Below, one piece after another: positions 25,815 to 33,900 of a DNA stretch of 64,000 nucleotides (the stretch's first letter is position 1; every line of letters begins with the position of its first letter). The translations under genes and the position numbers were made by a program. The notes beneath the pieces were generated by a model. That model was not told the DNA's origin, did not search any database, and was given only the letters and a program-made list of their open reading frames with translations. Source of the DNA: Pristionchus mayeri (Eukaryota > Nematoda > Chromadorea > Rhabditida > Neodiplogasteridae); assembly GCA_036245805.1 (NCBI GenBank), contig BTRK01000003.1, positions 16,532,464-16,596,463 on the forward strand, given 5' to 3'.

Positions 25815-26649
25815 ATATATCCATTAGGTTGGACGATCTTCGGCCTGGATCACTTAAGTGAGTGTAGATCTCAGTAGTGAGAGATGGTGTATTCATCTGC
25901 AATGTGAACAAGTGCGTTTCAAAAACTACGTGAACGGGTACTTTACGTGCTCATATAACGGAAGAATTTTAAAACGAGATGGTCAAGACTAGGGTTCCCT
26001 TTATGGAATTGAAACGCTATTGGAATTCCAAAAGGTATTGAAATTCCATAAAATGTTGGAATTCCATTAAGAAGAGAGATTTGTCGGTGAAACTCAACCG
26101 ATGTGAGCTATTTTTTTAACAGATCGATCTTCGTTCCAAATAATCGGATGAAAAAATCGTTCCTTATTGGGCTTCCGGAAACAATTCTATCAAGAGACCG
26201 ATAGTCAATGCTTTTGACTCAAAACTGAGATGACAAGGAACTTCAAAATGCACGAAAAATACAACAACTAATATACTTTTTCATTTTAGGGAGTGAAGGG
26301 ACTCAAGGAAAATCTTTGAGCAAGGAGAAGGCGTGAAATGCATCAGTTGGAAATTGCTAAGAGGAGAGATAGACGACTTATCCCTCCCCCCTATGCTGTA
26401 ATAGTCCGACTCTCTCGTATGTTTGCACTATTTCTCAAGAATTAAACTTACTCGGCAACTGATTACGTAGCTGAAACAAAAAACAAAAAGGGCCTCTGTT
26501 TGTGTTTTGTTATTCTGCAGTGTGATTTTATCTTAATTTCGCAGGTTGCTCGAAAATTCTGAAGTTTTGATATTGTGAGTGTGATCAGAACTTTCTCTCT
26601 TCGTATGCCACAGTGGCTCTATTGAGATAGCTGAGAAGGTCGTTATTCC

Positions 26650-26880
26650 TATGGATGACCAGTTTGAGCGTCTCCGCTCATCTGATCTTCTCCGCCACCA
26701 CCTCCTCACTCATCGACTCGACGTTGACATCATTAATCGCGATGATCTGGTTTCCCTCACGTACGGATCCTTCACAAGGTTTCTCGATTCGGGGGACACA
26801 AGTTCTGATGAGATTGAATCCGAACGATTCCCCTCTTTCCTGCCCAATTCCACCGTTCTGTCAGCAGTTTTTCTTCGCTT
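26650..26880 (-). pseudogene. Decayed PDZ-domain exon
   Basis: On the minus strand one frame reads ESFGFNLIRTCVPRIEK, then EGSVREGNQIIAINDVNVES, then MSEEVVAEKIR. That is the order of a PDZ domain: carboxylate-binding loop of the GFNL type, the G(D/N)xIxxIN strand and the EEVV helix. A TGA follows KIR, and AETLKLVI, which would complete the last strand, continues after it. Upstream, RTVELGRKEG lies in another frame that would join at a G run with one more G. One stop plus one frameshift argue for a pseudogene. A plus-strand frame of 110 codons over the same bases is its shadow. The foldback element at 26888-27108 cuts the upstream side. Confidence 0.65.
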
Positions 26881-26887
26881 ACAAGGA

Positions 26888-27108
26888 TACGTCGCGGAAT
26901 GTCCATGGAGTTTCATAACGAGACCTAGCGCATTCGAAAGAGGAGAAAATTCTAAGAACTTCTGTTGTTTTCAAATTTGCTAAACGATCATGTGGTCTGG
27001 GCAGTATGTGAGTTTATGGGAGTTTAGGGACATATAAAGTTCTTAGAATTTTCTCTTCTTTCTAATGTGCTAGGTTTCGTTATGAAACTCCATGGACACT
27101 CCGCGATG
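26888..27108. repeat. Inverted-repeat element, 221 bp
   Basis: Arms of about 70 bases run from CGCGGAATGTCCATGGAGTT and back, around a spacer of about 75 bases. It includes GCGCATTCGAAAGAGGAG, the block also seen at 3029-3280 and 9809-11328. It truncates the upstream side of the PDZ relic. Confidence 0.85.
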
Positions 27109-27968
27109 ACCCCTTGTTAGAGGAAGATGCCTTCTTTTCGCTAGGCATTATCTGAATTGCATTGTTAGTTCGCTATTGGTATCAATAAGTTAACTAAGTA
27201 GCTGAAGTGGTGACTCAACACATAGGACAGATTCAACACAAATATCGGCGTCGGGGCGGAGTTAGGGAGCGAAACGAATGATGGTCTTCCTCACCTCACA
27301 GTAGAAAGCATGGTGATGCCAATCGTATCTGACGTCTCGACGACAGATGCAGAATGTGAAGAGAACTTTTACGAGGATAATTGCCAAAGTAGCATACCAA
27401 TAAAACTTCTTCTGAAAATAGCGTTTCAATATGTGGCATTGTTAGATTATGATCTTTTCAACATAAATTTAAACTTTTCAATAATCGCTTGGTGAGAATT
27501 ATTTGTGCGATATGATAAGTATGCATGTAAGTAAAGTACGTATAGTCCGCAAATCACTAACCTCGGCAACCAATGCCTCGTTAAGTAGGAACGAGCAATG
27601 AGAAGGCAAAGAAGAGTTTCCCGTTCGATTTCGCGAGGAATAATGCACCCGCGTTTGAATATTTAAAAAAAAAAATGAATACTGTATTTTTAATAGCAGA
27701 GGAGACATTGTGTTAGGAATCGTATCTAACATAACCTCGAGGGTCAAGAAACAGATTGAGAGGCGCATCTGAGACTTTTGTGTGGACACTTCGCAACTGA
27801 CTCTCTTTATTTATCTCTTTAAAAAAGAAGTAAGAAACCAAAATTGTGGCATAGGAAAGGACAGAAAAAAATTTGTGAAGTAAATTGGAAGGTTGATACA
27901 GAAAACTCAAACAAATCAAGATTTCGTTTATTTATTGCTGATTGGAATCGAACAACATCTAATATAAT
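27109..27968. other. Intergenic downstream of the receptor gene
   Basis: No exon with matching splice phase and no shared repeat was found. An A run lies near 27666. Confidence 0.35.
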
Positions 27969-30900
27969 TCAATGCTGCGACAATGTGTATTCATTGGTAG
28001 TGATGGTTTGAACTGTCGTGCTGATGGATGCCTTTCTAGAGATGGCTCGGAAGAAGAGAAGGTTCGATAGGTATCTGGAAATTATACCGTTTTACGAGTA
28101 TTTTTTGTATTGTGGTGGTGTATGCAGAAGAAAATGTGGATAGTACACCAGTAGGTTATGTTTCCGTGATTTGTATGATAGATGCAATGGAAAGATGTGA
28201 ACTCACTTTCGATAGCATAGCATGTAGTAAATTGTGATTGACGGCATAGCTACGGCAGGGAATGTACCCATCTGAGAATTGGTAAATAATGAGATGGTGT
28301 TTTGATTAGAGAAACCAACCGTTAACAAATTTCAGAGACACTCATGACCTGTTCTTGATTTTGATAGTTTATTGTCTTTCTACGGGGGGCGGACAAAAGT
28401 GCAACGGATCACCGTTCGCTGGAGAGTCGAACTAGGAACTTGGGAGTTGTTGATTATTACTATTATGTGCTACACTACACCATTATGTTTAGATCATCTG
28501 CCTAGGCGATGAGGAGTTTCACGTTCATGGTCAAAAATTGCGAATTTGGGTGGAAATTCATGGTTAGATAAGCGATAAATACCGTAACCACTCAATAGTG
28601 TAGTACTCCAGTAAGTACCTTATCCGAGCATCATGGGTATCGATTGGTTCCGGCATTGGGGGTTTATCTAATCATGAATTTCCATTCAAATTCGCCATTT
28701 TTACCATGAAAAAATACATAGGTGGGGAGTGAAAGTTATGATCGCCTAGGCAGAGGATCTAAACATAATGTTGTAGTGTAGCACATACTATTAGGCTGAG
28801 TAATAAGTTTTGTCCGATTTCGTACCCACAATTTGAGCATATATTGTTTGTTTGTTTCAAATCGCCACATGTTGTCCTCATGCCAATATAATAATAATAA
28901 TTTATCTACGCCAGAGGCGCGACGAAACAGTAAGGTACATGAGTGATCAAATAGCAAGGAATTGGGAATTGACTCTCAGTAATTATTCAGTGTGAGAGAG
29001 TATGGCGATTAGGGGGTGGTTCAGTAATCGGCGCTTGAATACTCGTATGTTGGGGGCGGTTCGAATTTCTTCAGGGAGTTGGGAATACCATCTGGATGTT
29101 CTAACAGGAAAGGAATGAAATCTAGAAGTGCTAGTGGTCAGTTCGATATTGATACCAAATGTTGATGTTCGATCTCGCTGGTCTCGTTGAGGTTTGTATA
29201 CATAGAATGACGAACGGGGAATAATAGTGGATCCAGTCATAATCATACGAGTCATACAAATATCACCTATGACTCTCCTCTCAGTAAGCGGGCGCAGGCC
29301 AGGAAGTTTCAAACGATCAGGGTAGGAGGGTAGAGAAAGAGGATAGGAAGGAGAGGGGAAGCAACGATAAAAGACTTGACGGGTGAAAATATGTTGAACT
29401 TTCTCAAGAGTTTCAATGTCAGATAAGTAATGAGGATTCCAAAAAGGAGAAGCAAAGTCAAGGAGGGGAAGGACATACGCTTTGTAACTAGGAAGAAGGA
29501 TGGTGGGGCAGTTGAATGGGAGGGCTTTGAGAAGCAGGAATAACTTAGAGGTGGCTTTCTGAGCACGGTTTCTAATAGAGCAAGAATTCTTGAGGTCAGA
29601 GCGGACTTGAACACCTAGATCACGGACGTTATTCTCAAGGGGTAGCTGAATGGAATTAATATTGTAGCGAGGGGAGGATTTTTTGGAGCCTATACGAAGA
29701 TGAGAGCATTTAGAAGCAGACAGAGACAATTGGTTGAGTTGGGTCCATTCAAAGAGGCAATCAAGGGCAGATTGAAATTCAGAAGTAATAGCAGATTTGG
29801 TCGACTTATTGTAGGAGATATACAATTTGACATCATCAGCATAACATTGGACGGATACGTTGTGAAACTTGGATAGGAGACGAGAAAGATCAGCTAGATA
29901 GATGGAGAAGAGAATAGGTCCTAGGACACTGCCTTGTGGTACTCCTGAGAGGATGGGGAAGGGGTCGCTAGTCACGGAGGGCAAACGAACGGAGAAAGTG
30001 CGGTTGGATAGAAAGGAGTCGATCCATGATAGTAGATTACCATGGATACCGTAGTGAGATAATCGATCAATTAATTTAGGGTACGGAACAACATCGAAAG
30101 CGCGAGTGAAATCAATGTACACTACATCAGTTGTAAGCTTTTTAGAGTGAGAAGTAGTCCAATCATTTTGACAAGTCAATAAATTTGTAATAACACTAGC
30201 ACCAGAACGGAAACCGTGCTGGTTGGAAGGGGGGATATTGAAGCGAGAGAGGTGACTATTGAGGTGGTCTTTGATGAGATGTTCCATGGTCTTAGCAGCA
30301 GGAGAAATGATAGAGATGGGTCTATAAGAGGAGGGAAGGTTGCTATCTTTGCCCGGCTTAGGAATGGGAGTAATAAGGGAATGTTTCCCAGCTGATGGGA
30401 CAGTCCCAGAAATGAGACTGAGGTTGTAAATATCAGCTAAGGGGTAGATAGAGCATATGCACACTTAGAGAAAATAATCTGAGGAATGCCATCATAGCCT
30501 GTAGAGCAAGATGGGGACAATTTGCGTAATGCTTTGTAAACTGCATGAGGGAAAAGGGTGAATAGAGAGAGTGAAGGAGAGATGGGTAAGGAGGAGAGAG
30601 GGGGGAGAAGGCCATCATCTAAGGTGAAATGAGAAGCGAATTCAGAAGCAAGTAAATTAGACTTAGAAGAACTATCATAAACTGGTTCATTATCAGATGA
30701 AACTAGTTCAGGTATAGATAGCTTAGGTTTTGTGAGAGAAGAAATATGGCGATACAAATCTTTAGAACGAGCTAATTTCTTACGGGTAGAGTAACGAGTC
30801 AATTTGTCAATCTCGAAAAGTAATTTCTTACTACAATGGTCAAAAAGAGTTCTAACAGCCGGGATATGAATCTTAGCGAATAATTGATCACGATGCTTAA

Positions 30901-33900
30901 TTAAGCGAGTAACGTGGCTTGGATATGAAAGAGAGGGAGGTCGAGGAGTACGGTAGGGGACAAAGAGGTCAATAGCTGAATGAATTGTAGAAGAGAAATG
31001 GTTATACACGGAATCGATATCAGGACAGTCACGAAATAAGGATAACCAGTCAATAGATAGAAGGTGGTTGGACAGAGCTGGATAATCGATACGAGAGAAG
31101 TCTCGAATTAAGGGAGGTTGAGGTGGGGATTGAGGAGACGAGAGGGAGAATGAAATACCAGAATGGTCGCATGAAGGGAAGGGAGGAATAGCGGAAATGG
31201 CCGATACTACGGTGGGATCGTTACCTAAGACCCAATCGATACATCTAACGCCGCGCGTTGGAAACATGTGAAGATGAGAGAGATTTGCAGATATAATGAA
31301 ATCACGAAATATACGATCAGCGGAAGTGGGAATGGTACAAAGGGAATCTGAGTTAAAATCACCGGAAATAATGATGGGGTGTGGAGACGATTCATGGATG
31401 TCTGATAAGCAATTAATGAGGGAGTCGGTCTTGGAAATGGAATAGCTTGGAGGACGATAGACTAGACATAATCTAATGTATGCACTCGAGTGGAAAAGGT
31501 CGATACAGGTAATCTCGTGTTCGGTGGAGGGAAGGGATACTGTGGAGAAAGAGAGGTAATCACGAAGAATGATGCAGGTTCCGCCACCACGGGAGGATCG
31601 ATCAGAGCGAATAATGGTGTACGGTAGAGATCCGATAATGAGAGATGATGGGGTCTTGCTTGATAGCCATGTCTCAGTTAGGAATACGATATCAGGTTGG
31701 GTTGCCATGAGGAATGAGCGGAAAGCATCGAGCTTATTAACGACTGAACGGATATTGAAATAGTGGCATGATAAGGAGGTCATCGCTGGCTCGGGCTGAG
31801 CTAGTTTAAAGGAGGGGCGACTGAGTTGCTGAGGGAACGAGAGTGGGATGGGCGGAAGTGCGAGACTTATCGTAGTTCTGGGAGCGAGGGTGGCGGAGAG
31901 ACTTCTTCATTGCTTCAACTTCTCGATGAGTGAGCCCCCGTAGATCATCATGTCCTTTCCGTCTGCTATCATCGACCGTTTCTTCACTCGCAATTGGTAG
32001 GCGGCTTCACGCTCAGCCTTGGTCATAGAGGGGCGAACATATACATTGGGGAAGTTGGCAGTAACGGTGCGGGAATAGGACAGGAAGGAGATCTGGGCGG
32101 AGCGGGAATGGAACATTACTTTGAGAAGGCGGGGGCGGTTATCCCTTCTCTCACCCATTCGGAAAACAGCAGCCGGTCTATGCTCCAGCTCAGCGAGGTC
32201 TAGCATGTCGATGACTCTGGCAGTGTCATCCGACAATCTCTCACTGGCCTTCGTCGCAGTAGACTCAGGGAGCCCTTGAACCACCACCGAGCGAATCCTC
32301 TTGTCCCTCTCAATGGCATCATCGATCGAGGTGGTCGATCTAGCCATTAGCTCTTTCATCTGCTGGGCACAAGTACCGAGCAGCAGAGCGAGGGAACTTC
32401 CCTTCTCATCATAAGAGAGGGAATCGAGGTATCTGCCAATACTTCGAAGGAGTTCACCCGGATCGGGAACAGAGACCGGCAGCATTTCGTCCAGGGCAGA
32501 GGAAGGGGAGGGGAACTTACGCTTAGTCATTAATTAATAAGAGGGAGTGAAAATTTACAATAGAATTAGAAGAAAAACGAAACAAGTGCTAAATAGTCAC
32601 GTAGTATCGATTGGGTCGCGCGAGAGAGAGGAAGAGGTCACCCTATCGCGGCGAGAGAAGAGAGGAGAGTGATAATATATATGGATATGTTCGATCTTTA
32701 TAACATTATGGTTGGGATGGGGCAACGTTGCCTACTATGGGAGAAATTAAGGTCAATGCAACTTTGATTTTTTCACAAAAGTTAAGATTTTCTTTAATGC
32801 TGCTGTATTTCAAAGATACAATTTTAGGTCTAAGCTCACAAAGTGTACTAAGAAGCCTAAGATTTGATCTACCTATTAGCAAAAATTGAGAGTTGCTGGA
32901 TTCGTTATTGCCTTCGTACATGTCACTGAATCCGAGACACCATTGAAAATAAGAATCTTCTCGAAGAAATGCCCTGTTTCGCAGATTGACTGGACTGACA
33001 CCTAGCTAGGGGCGCTGTTGTCACTGCCTGCAGGATTCTCAATTATGCCGATAGTTAAAAGACTATTTTGCTTTTACATCTAAAAAAGTGATGTTGGTTC
33101 ATCAACTATCTTTCGATTGAAATGTTGAAAAATCTGATATTGAGGGTTTTCAGGTAAAGCCTACCCCACAAAAAGTACCGATCTCCAACAGCTTCCTAAT
33201 TACTGACCGATAGGGCAAGGATTGTTCTTTAATTTGAGCACGAGATAACTGCTCTTCAAACCACTGCGCTATCACAACAATGTCAGAAAGTTTAATTTCG
33301 ATGTTCAAAATTGGACACTTATAATCTGAAGAGCACTGTTCATGGATGAAGTGCCGCATACCCTCCTAAAGAATATTATGGCGTGTAATAGAAATGTAGT
33401 TCACATGCATGAATAATTGAAATCACAAGGCCCATCGGTATAGATCCAGTACGCCATAATCGTCTTGATCAGTATCAACATCACCAGCGCGATATATGCC
33501 AATCATACTTCATTACTGTGGCAAAGATTGGCCGCTATCTCTATTCGCAATGAAATGCTGATCCTTCAAAAAGTCAGGGTGTTGGTCATCCACATTAAGT
33601 TTAGGACATGACTGAATCTGTTTCATTGGTCAGACAGATCTATGGTAGTGTGCGCTAAAGAGAGTATAAATACCCCTATATATCATTGAAATACATAAGC
33701 TGATTGGATTACAAAGAGCGATGGGAGAGGTCAGAATGCACTTTAGCCGAAATCGGACAAAACTTATTACTCAGCCTGATAGTAACAATGCAACAACTCC
33801 CAAGTTCCTACTTCGACTCTCCAGCGAACGGCGTTCCGTTGCTCTTTTGTTCGCCCCCCCCCCCCTTTCTACACGTTGGTTCTTCTACTCGGTCGAGGGC

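Larger units (their letters stand above)
11944..26530. repeat. Giant palindrome, 14.6 kb, arms of about 7 kb
   Basis: Matching positions in the two arms add up to 38353 from about 13.4 kb inward, and to 38474 outside that. One 121-base indel near 13285/24940 accounts for the difference. The outermost match is AATCACACTGCAGAATA at 11944 against TATTCTGCAGTGTGATT ending near 26530. Conceptual translations at many paired sites (14842/23511, 15842/22511, 17006/21347, 18497/19856) are identical, so arm identity is very high. The outer 1.5 kb shows scattered substitutions. The arms diverge only within about 250 bases of the axis (18925-19430). Confidence 0.93.
28880..32669 (-). mobile_element. CR1/jockey-group LINE, nearly full length
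   Basis: The order on the minus strand is a short 5' leader, ORF1, ORF2 endonuclease, ORF2 reverse transcriptase, and an ATT-repeat tail (28883-28901). Both boundaries can be placed because the host mariner-like sequence resumes on each side. The target duplication is tiny or absent. The clade is inferred from domain order and the 3' microsatellite tail. Confidence 0.85.
28791..33779 (-). mobile_element. Mariner-ended element with HTH/F-box-like cargo, interrupted by a LINE
   Basis: The ends TTAGGCTGAGTAATAAG and its reverse complement at 33763-33779 are diverged copies of the ends of the element at 42496-43942. TA flanks lie at 28789-28790 and 33780-33781. Inside, about 90 bases at 28794-28880 and 32670-33760 align in order with that element (for example CAAATCGCCACATGTTGTCC against CAAATCGCCACGTATTGTCC). 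The LINE occupies the gap. The element proper is about 1.2 kb and shows no DDE/D catalytic core. Confidence 0.75.
28379..33873. mobile_element. Outer palindrome split by a mariner-like insertion
   Basis: About 80 bases at 28379-28457 (GGCGGACAAAAGTGCAACGG onward) are the reverse complement of 33782-33873, which ends in a C run. Without the later insertions the arms would meet as GTTGTTG..TTAC, TA, GTAACAATGCAACAAC. So this was a palindrome of about 180 bp whose central TA was the mariner target. It lies in intron 8 of the receptor gene. Confidence 0.72.

Noticed and set aside
11944..26530. Dismissing the whole palindrome as an assembly foldback
   Set aside because: The 121-base indel, scattered substitutions in the outer arms and a diverged core would not arise from one folded read, though mis-joining of two haplotypes remains possible.
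26651..26983. 110-codon plus-strand frame starting MDDQFERLRSS
   Set aside because: The minus strand over the same bases encodes recognisable PDZ motifs, and the frame's last third is the foldback element at 26888.
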